64,000 nt of DNA from Erinaceus europaeus (GCF_950295315.1 NC_080185.1:42879387-42943386); one strand, 5' to 3'; positions 11,545 to 22,227 are shown, numbered from the stretch's first letter. Numbers and translations: made by a program. Notes: a model not told the origin generated them from the letters alone.

Positions 11545-11755
11545 TTTAATATTTTAATGTATTTTATTCATTTATTCTGGGTAGAGATAGAGAGAGATTA
11601 GTAAGGGCGAGAAAGAAAAAAAGAGAAAGAGTACTGCAATACTGTTTCACCAGTCATGTAGCTTCCCCCTGTAGGTGGGGATCAAAAATTTGAACCTTGG
11701 GTCCTTATACACTATAATGTGTGCACTCAATCAGTTGTGCCACCACCCAGCCCTA
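11545..11755 (-). repeat. SINE class B, antisense
   Basis: TTATTCATTTATTCTGGGTA, GCAATACTGTTTCACCAGTC, CCCCTGTAGGTGGGGATC and GTGTGCACTCAATCAGTTGT are reverse class B. It sits exactly at the 5' edge of the preceding R element. Confidence 0.7.
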
Positions 11756-11821
11756 ATGAGAATATTTAGAAGTGGGGTTAATAGCCTACATAACAATTTC
11801 ACCATTCCCAGCAGACATGTT

Positions 11822-12060
11822 TTCCATTTTTTGTTTTTCTCTTTTATTTGATAAGACAGAAATAAATTGAGATTGAAGAGGAAGACAGAGTTAGAGATGG
11901 AAATAGAGATAGAAGTAAAGAGACCTGCAGCACTGTTCTACTGCTTGTGGAACTTCCCTCCTGCAGATGGGGACTGGGGATTTGAACTCGGATACTTGTA
12001 CACAGTTATGTCTGTACTCTGGGTGCACAAACATCAGGACCTAGTCTCTGTGACTTCTAA
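11822..12060 (-). repeat. SINE class B, antisense, diverged
   Basis: TTTATTTGATAAGACAGAAA, CTGCAGCACTGTTCTACTGC, TTCCCTCCTGCAGATGGGGA and TTTGAACTCGGATACTTGTA are class B in reverse. The head end is poorly preserved. Confidence 0.6.
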
Positions 12061-12070
12061 GGTTCTGTCC

Positions 12071-12491
12071 TGTTGGGAACCTTGTTTTACTTATGGTGAG
12101 TAAAAATGGATTATGGGACAGTAACATAATTAGCATAGTCAGCCTGACAGCAAGAGCATAGGATCCATGAACACAAACTCACAAGGGATTATGGGTACAA
12201 GAGACTAAGCTAGTGCTTGGCAGCAACCCAACCCTTTGTGATTGTACTCTTATTCTGCTCTGTTCCTGCTGTTCTTCACCTGCTCACCTTCTGCTGGGAA
12301 CCTATTATCATGCCACTTCCCCTGGGACCTGAACACGTGTATCTAAACACTGGCAACAAAGCTTAGGGACTCTTGGCTCCCTGCACATGGCTAAATGGTC
12401 TTTCCCTTTTTGCTCATTCTGCTGCCATGGTTGTATATACCTAAATTACCCATGTTGCAAAAAAAAACTGCCATTTGTTAAACTCCCAACA
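12071..12491. mobile_element. Solo LTR with TGTTGGGA / TCCCAACA ends
   Basis: A 421-bp block is bounded by TGTTGGGAACC and AACTCCCAACA. The terminal 8 bases are perfect inverted repeats of the TG...CA type expected of a retroviral LTR. No coding region adjoins it. No clear target-site duplication was found and the orientation is uncertain, because I see no unambiguous AATAAA. A chance coincidence of termini is the main alternative. Confidence 0.5.
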
Positions 12492-12969
12492 AAAGTGCCA
12501 CCGAAGTCTCCTATTTTATTTTAATTAGTATACTGTTCAGTTTTAATATGATCCCACCACAGTTCCGCAACTCCCCAATCATATAAAAGTCCACTCTGCT
12601 TACTTCCCATGACCTTAGATATGAGGAAAACAGAAATATATCAGTGATTGAGTAACAATATACCTGCAATCTTCTCAAAGAAGTTAAACAGGCCCTCTTC
12701 AGCACCATGCTCCACTCTTCTGCCCTCAGCTATAGTGCTTTTGTGAGAGGCAGCACGCACAGGAGGAGCCTGTCCTAACCTGACAGGGAAGGTTGGCTCA
12801 GCCCCTCAGTGTGTCACCAGCAGGCCAAATGAGACCACTGAGCACACGTTGTCTCTAACATTTCAGTGCCTCTGCTTTTGTTTCATATTGGGAACACAGC
12901 AACACCCACACAATAGTTCTTTGATGACTGTGTCTGGGACAATTACACATTCACACTGATGTTCCTTTG

Positions 12970-12971
<2 letters not shown>
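12492..12971. other. Unassigned DNA
   Basis: No gene seen. The left part (TTCAGTTTTAATATGATCCC) may be a decayed retroposon tail. Confidence 0.35.

Positions 12972-13022
<51 letters not shown>
12972..13022. repeat. (CT)n(GT)n compound microsatellite
   Basis: An uninterrupted TCTCTC run of about 20 bases switches to a GTGTGT run of about 30 bases. Confidence 0.95.
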
Positions 13023-13023
<1 letters not shown>

Positions 13024-13214
13024 CCATTCTTGCAGAAGCTGCCTCGAGAGCCTGAAAGTCTGTCGACAGCTTCTGATAACAATTTGGGATAGAGTGGCTA
13101 TGTGATACATCACTCCTGATGGATTTGGGAGAGGGGCACTACATGCTGTTTCCTACAAAATGTTGTTGGGTATATGGCATTTGAGAGGGCCAGCATATGC
13201 CTGAGCTGCTCTTG

Positions 13215-13460
13215 AGCTCTATTTGTTGCCACCAGGGTTATCACTGGGGGGTGGGGTTTGTGTTTGCATGACAAATACACCTCTCCTTAAAGGTATGATA
13301 GAGAGGGGGAGAGGGGGGCCCAGTGGTGACACACCAGTTGAGCACACATGTTACAATGTGCAAGGACCCAGATTTGAACCCTTGGTCCCCACCTACAGGA
13401 GGAAAGCTTTGAGAATGGTGAAGCAGGGCTGCAGGTGTCTTTCTCTCTAAAGGTAATATA
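13215..13460. repeat. SINE 3' module (antisense) followed by SINE class B (sense)
   Basis: 13222-13290 reads TTGCCACCAGGGTTATCACT, the reverse of the SINE 3' module. From 13307 a sense class B copy follows (GGCCCAGTGGTGACACACCA, GTGCAAGGACCCAGATTTG, GGTGAAGCAGGGCTGCAGG), ending in a TA/TG-rich tract. Confidence 0.65.
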
Positions 13461-13489
13461 TATGTGTGTGTATGTGTGTGTGTAATATA

Positions 13490-13553
13490 TATATATATAT
13501 ATGAAAGAGAGAAGGAGAGACAGAGGAAGAAGGAGGGAGGGGGAGAGAGAGCA

Positions 13554-13605
<52 letters not shown>

Positions 13606-13725
13606 CCTGTAGCAACTTCACCACTTGTGAAACTTTCCCCCTGCAGGTTGGTTATGGAGACTTGAACCTGTGTCATTATATATGGTAACATATATCCTTT
13701 ACTGGGTGCACCCCTGCCAGGCCCC
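13490..13725 (-). repeat. SINE class B, antisense, with (GA)n expansion
   Basis: The pyrimidine part of the SINE has expanded to a (GA)n run (about 13556-13598 on the plus strand). AACTTTCCCCCTGCAGG and GGTGCACCCCTGCCAGGCCC follow. The serine/leucine-repeat open frames here are translations of this microsatellite. Confidence 0.75.
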
Positions 13726-13879
13726 CATTCCTGAGCTTTTAAGAGACAGAAATTCCATCTGATCATTGCCCCCCTGTTTTAGGGTGAAGAAGTTCTAAGA
13801 AGTGATTGCCAAACTCAGAATAAATAGATTTCTAAAATAATTAGGTGGATGACTCAGTCATGAGTCACACACTCTTGGA

Positions 13880-14065
13880 GTCCTTGTTCTGTGACAGGGA
13901 CTGGGAGAAGCTGTTTCTGTGATTAATTTCATTTAAACGTCACGACAATCCTGTGAGCTACTACGCAGTGCTAGCTGATCCCCATACAGTCAATAAGGAC
14001 ATTAAGCCCCAGACAGAGGAAGTGATCCACAAGTGGTAGATGACAGGAGCCAGGCAATTCCAAAG
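13880..14065 (-). repeat. MIR element, antisense
   Basis: CACGACAATCCTGTGAGCTA, GATCCCCATACAGTC, AGGACATTAAGCCCCAGACA and AGTGATCCACAAGTGG follow the order of an antisense MIR (CCTCACAACAACCCT, TCCCCATTTTACAG, GAAACTGAGG). It is strongly diverged, as expected for this old family. Confidence 0.55.
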
Positions 14066-14471
14066 CAATCACGACATGGCCTAATATTGGTGATCAAAGA
14101 CCAGTTCTTGTCTCAACTAATGGGGAGAGTGTGGGGAGGGAATAAGAAGGATGGCTTGGATGCAGAAAATACAGCCTCTCTCCTTCTGCCTCTGACTCAA
14201 CTGCAGCTATGACTCACCAAAGACAGAAGGTCACTCAGCAAGTTGGAAAGGACCCTGGACTTGTAGTTAGGGAGTCAAGGCATGAGTGTCATGGCTCTGG
14301 TTGATATCCTGAGGTGACCTCTCTCCCCACCATGCTCACAGGGCTATTCCTTCAATCTTCCACTCCCACCTTCTCTCCAACAAATGGCATCAAAAGCAAA
14401 AAATATCTGGAAGCAGGATGCATGGGATAGGGGTAGATGCTGGTTAAGGGACAGGCTTTTATTCCTAGCTA

Positions 14472-14556
14472 GTCTCTCTCTCTCTCTCTCTCTCTCTCCC
14501 TCTCCCTCTCCCTCTCCCTCTCCCTCTCCCTTCTCCCTTCTCCCTCCCTCCCTCTT

Positions 14557-14596
<40 letters not shown>

Positions 14597-14660
14597 TCTC
14601 TCTCCCTCTCTCTTTCCCTCCCTCCCTCCCTCTCTCCCTCCCTCCCTCTCTCTCTTTTCT
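14472..14660. repeat. (CT)n / (CCCTCT)n / (CCCT)n low-complexity tract
   Basis: About 190 bp of nearly pure pyrimidine on the plus strand. Long Ser/Leu/Pro and Arg/Glu open frames on both strands are artefacts of it. Confidence 0.95.
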
Positions 14661-14821
14661 TCATTGTGTATCCTAGGATAGAAACAAAATTCTCTAAGCC
14701 AAACTCCTTCCACAGCAGCAGGTGCAAAAGGAAATTGCTGGCTTGTATAATATTCCACAACTTCCTGCTTTAAATGAAAGTACGTTTTGATTAATCTATT
14801 TATGTCAGATTTGCAGAGGTA

Positions 14822-15025
14822 TTAGAGAGAAAAAGGAGGAAGAGGGAGGGAAGGAAGAGGAGGGAGAGAGAAAAAGGAGGGGAAGAGAGGAGGGGAAAGA
14901 GAAAGAAAAAGGAAGAAAAGAAGGAAGGAAGGAAGGAAGGAAGGAAGGAAGGAAGGAAAGAAGGGAGGAAGGAAAGAAGGGAGGAAAGGAGGAAGGGAGG
15001 AAGGGAGGAAGGAAGATAGGAAGGG
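14822..15025. repeat. (GGAA)n / (GAGG)n purine tract
   Basis: About 200 bp of nearly pure purine on the plus strand, with GGAA units at 14925-14955. It lies only 160 bp from the preceding pyrimidine tract. Confidence 0.95.
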
Positions 15026-15595
15026 CGATCCCAATGTCGGGTATTCCATTCTGGAAGTCTCTGTATTGATTATCAGTTTCCTCCCTGAAACTTGTAGGGA
15101 GGAACTTGGTGATATTCACATATGCTATGGGGGTGAGAGAGAATGATAACTGTGAGTTATATGTGGGGTGGGCAATCCAGCCCTTTTGACTTGGATTCCA
15201 AGCCTAGGGATGGTTGATTTGTTTGTTGTTGTTGCACTTGCCAACATGCCCATCCTGGTCTTCTTACGTTTCTTGCTCTGTCTCAAGCCAAATGTAGCAA
15301 GCACAATCTATCCTAAGCATCAGAAGGCTTTTAGGATATGATCCTTGGGCTTTCCACCTTTAGGGTACTTCCCTGCTACTTGCCATCCACAAAAATATCT
15401 GGGATATTTCCATGAAATACTGACATTTTACACTCATTCATGTGTATACCACATGAATGTTATAGTCAACAATAAATTTTGCAACTGACACACACCATGG
15501 ATATAAGCACCAGCATTTGAGAAAAATAATAAACACCAAGACAAAAATAAACTAATGTAATTTTCACCTCATTACACTTTAAGTTTCTTCCAAAC
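15026..15595. other. Unassigned unique DNA
   Basis: No gene or repeat recognised. Confidence 0.4.
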
Positions 15596-15598
15596 ACA

Positions 15599-15678
15599 TA
15601 CACACACACACACACACGCACATGCACACGCACACACACACACACATACACACACACAGAGAATATATATATATATAC
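15599..15678. repeat. (CA)n with adjacent (TA)n microsatellite
   Basis: An imperfect CACACA run from about 15599 to 15658 is followed by ATATATATATAT at 15664-15677. Confidence 0.9.
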
Positions 15679-15679
15679 T

Positions 15680-16840
15680 CCCAGTGCCCCATTCCACACC
15701 CCAGTTGCCCTCCTAACAATACAGAGGTCTGACAGTGTCCCTGGCATTTGGAAATACCACTTGTCTGCCTCATGAGTGGGCTGTAACCTTCACTTATTAC
15801 ACTTATGTAACCATTGGTCAGTCACTTCCCATAAAGCTCTTCTCTGACCTAATTGCACCTCATAATTTGGTGATTTCATAGGTTACAAGAGGCGAGGCTG
15901 TCAGGTTTCTATGGAAACCTTTGCTCTATCAACCTTTTTGTAATAAAAAGTAAAAACAAAATAAGGTTAAATCAACTATTCAGTGAGCAGTGGGCTATAT
16001 TTTCAGGGTAATGTGCTTTTCTGCACTGGGGAATGCTGAAAATCTTTTGCTTCAGACAAAGTTCATTTCTTATCTCTGGGTTTATTTGTTTCATTTTTAC
16101 ATATGTATATATTTTACATTTTTCCATCAGATAAATCTACTGAGTTCCCAGAAAGGAGAAATAATGACTTAGAGAGTGTTCCTTAATCATAAAAGCTATA
16201 GCTAGAGGATTAGGTATGTTTTCCTCCCTAGACTCCATATGGGATATGTTTGAATGGGGAAAGGCAAAGAAGATTTGGACATATCAGAAGTCTGGCAAGC
16301 CTAAGGTCACATTCAAAACCACCAGCTACAAGCTATGTTCTAGGTTCAAATAGAAAAGTCACAGAAACAGTAGATCCTGTCTTTGGGAAATGACAAAGCA
16401 AAAGAAGGTAGTTGGGCACCAGAAAGTCAGGCCCCAAGCAGGTGCCTGAGAAAGAACACCCCTAGTTGAGCAACAACACTGTATTTGGGTTGAACAACTG
16501 ATTTATGACACAGGTTGTCCACTCAGGGTGTTTCTTGCTCCAAAATAGTGGCACTAGGGAGCAGCTTAGGGAGTTATCCTTGTCTCTGTCTCCCGGAATC
16601 ACCCTCCACTCCAATTAGTAGCAAATTCTTTGATAAGGGAACATATTCTAATATATGAAATATTAAGGGATAAAGAGTGAAAAATGTGTATTTAGAGACT
16701 TTGGTTATTGCTGATTCTCTTATCACATACCATCAGAATAGGAACAATATGCTCCCTCTGTAACTCAGCCTCAAGATTGTGATGATGCTATCTTATCCTT
16801 GCCCACCACCCCACCTCACACTAGCAAACTTTATTTATCA
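15680..16840. other. Unassigned unique DNA
   Basis: About 1.2 kb with no recognised gene, splice-linked frame or repeat. It is one of the longer repeat-poor stretches of the window. Confidence 0.45.
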
Positions 16841-16842
16841 TT

Positions 16843-16975
16843 CATTCATTCATTTTTACCAGAGCACTGCTCAGTTCTGGCTTATGGTGGTGCAGGAGAT
16901 TGAACCTGAGAACTTGAGCCTCAGGCATGAGAATCCTTTTGCAGAAACAGCATGTTGTCTCCCACTAGAAAACAT
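16843..16975 (-). repeat. SINE class C, antisense
   Basis: Reads ACCAGAGCACTGCTCAGTTC, TGGCTTATGGTGGTGC, GATTGAACCTGAGAACTTG and TCAGGCATGAGAATCC. Confidence 0.8.
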
Positions 16976-17235
16976 TGGCTGTTCTTAATATTTGTCTATT
17001 GACCAAGTTCTCTGCTTACCTAACCATCTAATCTATTTACCTGTTGTATATTTGTAGACATTCATTCTATAGAGATATTCTGGAGCTTCCACTATGCTTC
17101 AGGAAACCAAGTTCTATCCCTTGGTCCCCAAACAATACAAATATCCAGAGTTTACTAGGAATTAATGTGCAATTATTTCTGTCTACCAGGCTCATGACTG
17201 GGTGCACGAAGAACTCAAGTAGGATGAGTTGCATT

Positions 17236-17460
17236 CTTTTTAAAAATTTTTTTATTATCTTTATTTATTTATTGGATAGAGACAGTCAGAAATCGAGAGG
17301 AAGGGGGAGACAGAGAGGGAAAGAGACAGAGAGACACCTGCAGCCCTGCTTCACCACTCGCAAAGCTTTCCCCCTGCAGGTGGGGACTGGGGGCTCGAAC
17401 CTGGGTCCTTGCGCATTGCAACATGTACGCTTAACCAGGTGCGCTACCACCCTGCCCCGA
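17236..17460 (-). repeat. SINE class B, antisense, well preserved
   Basis: TTATCTTTATTTATTTATTG, GATAGAGACAGTCAGAAATC, CCCTGCTTCACCACTCGC, CCCCCTGCAGGTGGGGACTG and AACCAGGTGCGCTACCACCC. A GATGAGTTGCATTCT sequence occurs just left (about 17224) and right (about 17462) of it, a good target-site duplication of roughly 15 bp. Confidence 0.85.
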
Positions 17461-17674
17461 TGATGAGTTGCATTCTAAGGAAGCTTTCATTCCAGCAGAG
17501 CCCAGACGAGGCAGAATTCAGTTCTACCTCACTTCCAAAGATTCCACTTATGGTTAAGCAATGTCTACACAACCTGTAGCCTAGGCAGAACAGTGACCAA
17601 GAATTAGGTATGAAAAGGAAAAGAAAGAGCAAAAGAAAACAGGAATGGAAAATGAGATATAAATCCAGTTCTGT

Positions 17675-17800
17675 GGCCTAGGAGGTGGCACAGTGGATAA
17701 AGCTTTGGACTCCCAAGCATGAGGTCTTGAGTTTGATTCCTAGTACCACAAGCACCAAAGTGATGCTATAGTGCTCCCCCCCCCCACCCCAAGCAAGTAA
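17675..17800 (+). repeat. SINE class G
   Basis: GGCCTAGGAGGTGGCACAGT, GCTTTGGACTCCCAAGCATG and GATTCCTAGTACCACAAGCA, then a C-rich and AACCAACC-rich 3' end. Related to the copy inserted in the L1 at 43.0 kb. Confidence 0.7.
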
Positions 17801-18660
17801 CCAACCAACCAAACAAACCAGCTTGGGTCAGGTTTTCCTTGTGTCAGCATCTCTTGATAGCTGAAGCACTGTTTAAAATAACTTGACTCCTCATTACCCT
17901 AAGGCCATCCATAGTCCATCTAGCTATGGATGGATAAGCTCTGACACCTTGTCATAGTTGCAGCTGAGTTATTCTGAAATGCATGTGTAGCCATGAATCA
18001 TACCAGTCAGTGTCCTTAATTCTAAACCACCAAAACTGTACAACGTATTTAGGGAGGAAATGAATTGCTATTCACACAAAGGTTCTTAATGGTTCAAAGA
18101 GCTCCTGGGAACCTTAGGAAGCCAAGGCCAGGTGTACACAAGCTAAGATGGTGACTATTATGATATAGAATCATCCCACTTTGTTACCACCAGTGAGTAC
18201 TAGACATGAAGTCCTGCCCCATTAACACTGCCAACACTGAATTGGGAACGCCATCTTGGTGCAGCCATTGCTGCTGCTAGAAAGGCTCTGACCTCTTACA
18301 GTCTTCAATGGGAACTTGCCTGGATGTTGGAAGAGGTTTAGAGTCTACAAAGCCAAAGAGAGGAGCATTATTCAATAAGGCTATCATGATAAAATAATTT
18401 CCTTAGAGTGAATTAAACAGTAGAAATGCATTTTCTCATGTTCTGGAAGCTGGAAAGTTCAAAGTTAAGGAACTGGTGGCCCTGGTTTCTCCTGGGTTCT
18501 CTCTCCATCAGATTAGAGATGGTCATGTCTTCTAACAGTGTTCACAAATGGTCCTTTCACTTCTTACAAGGATACCAATAAGTTGGGATGGCTTCTTTAT
18601 TGTACAGGTTATAGGTAGAGAAATTGGAGTCCACTTTAACAGCCTTTTCTTAATTTAACC
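17801..18660. other. Unassigned unique DNA with a small perfect hairpin
   Basis: No gene recognised. CCATCCATAG (17905-17914) and CTATGGATGG (17924-17933) form a 10-bp perfect stem with a 9-base loop. Confidence 0.4.
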
Positions 18661-18667
18661 ACATCTT

Positions 18668-18681
18668 TGAAAGATATATAT

Positions 18682-18728
<47 letters not shown>

Positions 18729-18745
18729 TAAGATATTTATATATA
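18668..18745. repeat. (TA)n microsatellite
   Basis: A pure TA run at about 18685-18725 lies within a wider AT-only stretch. Confidence 0.9.
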
Positions 18746-18893
18746 TCGTGAGGCACTTGTGGTTATGAATTCCACAAATGAAATTTGCAAACAGTATAAT
18801 GCAGCCTACAACAGGGGCAAATGTTTATCTCCCAAGTTTGACACCTGCCTTTGGCATTCCTAGCATGAGATGGTACACTTATACGTCCATCCC

Positions 18894-18894
18894 C

Positions 18895-18952
<58 letters not shown>
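18894..18952. repeat. (TTTC)n microsatellite
   Basis: About 15 TTTC units. It abuts the T-rich antisense tail of the next R element and probably grew from that tail. Confidence 0.95.
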
Positions 18953-18955
<3 letters not shown>

Positions 18956-18961
18956 TTTTTT

Positions 18962-19206
18962 TTTTTTTACTTAGTGATTTGATAATGACCAACAAGACTG
19001 TGGGATAAAAGAGGTATAATTCCATACAACTTTCACCACCAGAGTTCCATATACCCTCTCCTCCATTAGAAGATTCTCTAGTCTTGAACCCTCTGGGAGT
19101 ATGGACCAAAGTTCTTTATGGGGAACAGAAGGTGGAAGGTGTGACTTCTGTAATTGCTTCTCTGCTGGATATGGTCATTGCCAGTTTGATCCACACCCCA
19201 CACTGT
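18962..19206 (-). mobile_element. R element tail fragment, antisense
   Basis: Starts with a poly(T) tail, then TTAGTGATTTGATAATGACC, AAGACTGTGGGATAAAAG and CACCACCAGAGTTCCATAT. It stops at about 19206, where a second, independent tail begins. Confidence 0.7.
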
Positions 19207-19210
19207 TTCT

Positions 19211-19760
19211 TTTCTTTTTAATATAATTTTTATTAGTTATTTAATAATGATTGACAAGACTGTGGTATAAGAGGGGTACAATTCCTGCCACCAGAGTTCC
19301 ATATCCCCTCCCCTCTTTTGGAAGCTTCCTTATTCTTTATCCCTCTGGGATTATGGACCAAAGATCTTTATGGGGTGCTGAAGGTGGGAGATCTGGCTTC
19401 TGTAATTGCTTCTCTTCTTGGCATGGGCATTGGCAGGACAATCCATACTCTGTTTTGATCTTTCCCTAGTGGGGTAGGGCTCTGAGGATATGGGGTTCCA
19501 GGACACATTGGTGAGGTCTTCTGCCTAGGGAAGTCAGGTTGACATACCTTCTTTCTTCTAATGACAAACCAGGCTCTCCTTCTCGACCATAATCTTATTT
19601 CATGGCAGCTCCTTTTTCTGCCATGAAAGCTGAATAAGGGCAAGAGACCAGCATACCTTAGTGATGACTCTTTAGTCACTATCAGGCCAATCCTATCATC
19701 TGGGGCCCTAGTCAGGGAGTCCTGAAATTCCCACACAAACATGATAGGCCTACTTATCTG
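19211..19760 (-). mobile_element. R element with internal inversion
   Basis: 19211-19545 is the antisense 3' end (TTAGTTATTTAATAATGATT, GGGGTGCTGAAGGTGGGAG, GGACACATTGGTGAGG). From about 19625 an internal family segment appears in sense orientation (AGGGCAAGAGACCAGCATAC, ATCATCTGGGGCCCTAGTCA). This matches the 5' inversion made by twin priming in L1-driven retrotransposition. Confidence 0.6.
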
Positions 19761-19996
19761 CTGCTGAGGTCCCAATATGCTCTGTGGCCACACATTCAAA
19801 CATCTGATGTTTGTAAACCACCATATGATATCTTGTAATCTCCCAGATTAATGACTGGGCTTCAAGTTGGCTCACCCAAGTGGTAAAGCCCAAATAGATG
19901 TTGGGGATACTGAGGACCCTCTAACTATCTTTAGTGCTGGAGGAAATATTAATTCAACATGTGATACTTAGAACTGCCCTTGAAAGTATCACAGTG

Positions 19997-20125
19997 CTTG
20001 GGCTGGGGAGATAGCATAGTGGTACTACAAAAAGAATTCCATGTCTGAGGCTCTAACGTCACAGGTTCAATCACCAGTACCAACATAAGCCAGAGCTAAG
20101 CAGTGCTCTGCTTAAAAAGAACAAA
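19997..20125 (+). repeat. SINE class C
   Basis: TTGGGCTGGGGAGATAGCAT, AGAATTCCATGTCTGAGGC, AGAGCTAAGCAGTGCTCTGC, then an A-rich tail. Confidence 0.75.
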
Positions 20126-20420
20126 TAAAGTAAAAAAATAATAATTCATTAAAATTGCATTTAAAAAGAAAGTTTCACAGTTCACGGGTTACTTTTTTTC
20201 TTAAAAGGCTAGCTAAAGATGCCAGGTTACCATTATGAGAAAACAACATTATTTTTTCCAAAGTATTTCTAGGTCACTGAGGAGTGTTAACCCAAAAGCT
20301 TGTGTATATGGCTCCTGGTTTGTAAATCTCCATAACCCTGTTTTGTAAATTGATATCTATGTTTGGACAGAGTGAAATGAAATTACTTTTCCTATGAGGC
20401 CCCTCCCCACCCCCAAAACA

Positions 20421-20493
20421 TTGGGTAGTCAGAAAAGTCATGACATATTTTTGCATAGAAAAAAATACATCATGACTTTTCTGACAGCCCGAT
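20421..20493. mobile_element. Mariner-like MITE, near-perfect hairpin
   Basis: TTGGGTAGTCAGAAAAGTCA at the left faces the reverse complement of CATGACTTTTCTGACAGCCC at the right. Sixteen bases (GTCAGAAAAGTCATGA) pair perfectly and pairing extends over about 33 bases per arm with few mismatches, leaving almost no loop. A unit of about 75 bp made of two abutting terminal repeats is the MADE1-type structure known for mariner MITEs. The flanking TA is only visible on the right. Which mariner it came from is not known to me. Confidence 0.7.
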
Positions 20494-21239
20494 ACTTCTC
20501 TGGGCTCAATCTGATGACCTCTTTTCTTTACCAAAATAGACAGGTTACTCTCTTCTTTAGCCTCTCAATCAAGAAGTGGGAGAGGTGGGAAGAGGTAGAC
20601 CACGATTCCTAACAAAGGAGGGGGTTGGAATGGTACAATCCAATGGAGATCAGGATAGTCGGAAGCAGACATTTATAACTATGCCAGTATGGCTTCTTGG
20701 ACTGTGAACCTTGTTTTGCAAAGCTGAAATCCATCAGTATCTTAATTGCAAGCATACTGAGAGATCGTAATGAAACTCTAAAACAAAGCAATGCTGGGAA
20801 CCATTGTTTGGGCCAGGGAGGAAGCTTTCAGAGGTTACTGGAGGAAAAAAAATTAAAACTGATACCAAAAGGACAGAACAGGGTAATAATACAAGATTCC
20901 TGAAATCAAACTCAAGGCACAAGGAAGGGAAACTGGGCAACAGATCCAAGATGAGAGAGCAAAAGCAGTTGTAGCTAGTGAGGCTGGGACAGAGACTACC
21001 AGATGACTAGAACAGGAAGTGAATCTCCATTTGGCTGTAGCATATATTCTAGAGTCAGAGAAAGACCATTTCCAAGAAGAATCTGAGCCAGAAACCTGGG
21101 GAAAAAAATAGAGCAGATTGGCCTATGGATACATGGCAGGTATTCTGAGAGCCAACCCCCCCAGCAATATACTAGCCCATGTATATGGATTTCAGATGAT
21201 TCTCAAAAGCAAAACAAGGTATATAGTTTCATTTACACA
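20494..21239. other. Unassigned unique DNA
   Basis: About 750 bp. No recognised gene or repeat apart from a possible old L1 flavour near the right end. Confidence 0.4.
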
Positions 21240-21665
21240 AAATGGCCACTAAGAGATTCAACAAGTATTCCTGTTTGTTTGTCTGTTGGACCAACTTTAG
21301 ACTGTAGCCCAATAGCCATTGTATCAGGGAGATTATCAGAATCATCACATACTCAAGGGAGTATTATTCAGCAATAACTATTTTTTTAAAAAAGGATGAT
21401 ATTGTGTCCTTTGAGATAAAGTGGATGAAATTAAAGAAGATTATGCTTAGTAAAGCAAGTAAGGAGGTAAATAATAACCACACAATGGTGCCACCCATAT
21501 GCAGAATATAGAGAACTGAGCAGACAAATGTGGGGGAAAATGTCAATCTATAGCTAAGACTGTGGGAGAACTATATTGGTTATTATGGGAGTGGGGACAC
21601 AGATCTTTGGTGATGGGAGTGGTGAGAAAAAGACTATAGTGTAAACCATTACTCAATAAAGCTCT
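21240..21665 (+). mobile_element. L1 3'-end fragment
   Basis: GAGTATTATTCAGCAATAAC, then AGATAAAGTGGATGAAATTA and GATTATGCTTAGTAAAGCAA match the L1 ORF2 C-terminal and 3'UTR order seen also at 35.1 and 54.4 kb. The 3'UTR-like GGACACAGATCTTTGGTGAT follows. Confidence 0.65.
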
Positions 21666-21987
21666 AAAGTTAAAGGAAAGAAAAAGAAAACATATGCTCA
21701 CACACACACACACACACAAAACCTAGAATGACCACCAAATCACTGAAATGTTATGGGGCTCTCATATTAACCTTGGTAGGCTGACAAGATTGTGGCTTAT
21801 ATTCTGTTAAAGATCATGGGCTTTAGAAGACTAGCATATGGCTCACTGAGTAGAGCACATACATTAGTGTGGCTTCAAGACCTGAGCCACCACATGGAAG
21901 CACTTGCAGGGAGGAAGCTTTAGAAGTCTTGTTGAAGTGCTGCAGTGCTTCTCCTTTATCTCTGCTTATGTCTATGTCTCTGTCTCC

Positions 21988-22127
21988 CTTTATTTTTTTT
22001 AAATTTTTATTTATAAAAAGGAAACACTGACAAAAATAGGATAAGAGGGGTACAATGCCCCATGATTCCCACCACCAGAACTCCATAGCCTATCCCCTCC
22101 TTTCCTGTTCTATTTTTCATTCTTTAT
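21988..22127 (-). mobile_element. R element tail fragment nested in a SINE
   Basis: The left end is poly(T) and TTATTTATAAAAAGGAAACA, followed by ATAGGATAAGAGGGGTACAA. It ends at TTCATTCTTTAT. CTTTAT flanks it on both sides. Confidence 0.65.
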
Positions 22128-22148
22128 CTAAAGGAAAGGAAAAATAAA

Positions 22149-22168
22149 TGGCCACCAGGGGGCAGTGG
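22149..22168 (+). promoter_or_regulatory. CTCF-like binding motif in a SINE 3' module
   Basis: TGGCCACCAGGGGGCAGTGG fits the CTCF core consensus (CCA[C/G][T/C]AG[G/A][G/T]GGC[A/G]) without mismatch. It lies in the 3' module of a class B SINE. Binding is inferred from motif only. Confidence 0.5.
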
Positions 22169-22227
22169 AGTCTTGTAGGCACTGAGTCTCCAGTTTTATG
22201 TAACTCTGGTGAACAACAACAACAAAA

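Larger units (their letters stand above)
21825..22215 (+). repeat. SINE class B with 3' module, split by an R fragment
   Basis: The body runs 21825-21985 (CTAGCATATGGCTCACTGAG, AAGACCTGAGCCACCACATG). It resumes after the nested fragment with AAATGGCCACCAGGGGGCAG (from 22146) and the 'CACTGAGTCTCCAG' segment. Confidence 0.65.

Noticed and set aside
13556..13598. Possible CRISPR-like or regulatory direct repeats
   Set aside because: Simple (GA)n microsatellite. No spaced repeats of CRISPR type exist anywhere in the window.
14344..14773. Ser/Leu/Pro and Arg/Glu repeat frames of 97-138 codons
   Set aside because: Low-complexity CT tract with no independent coding signal.
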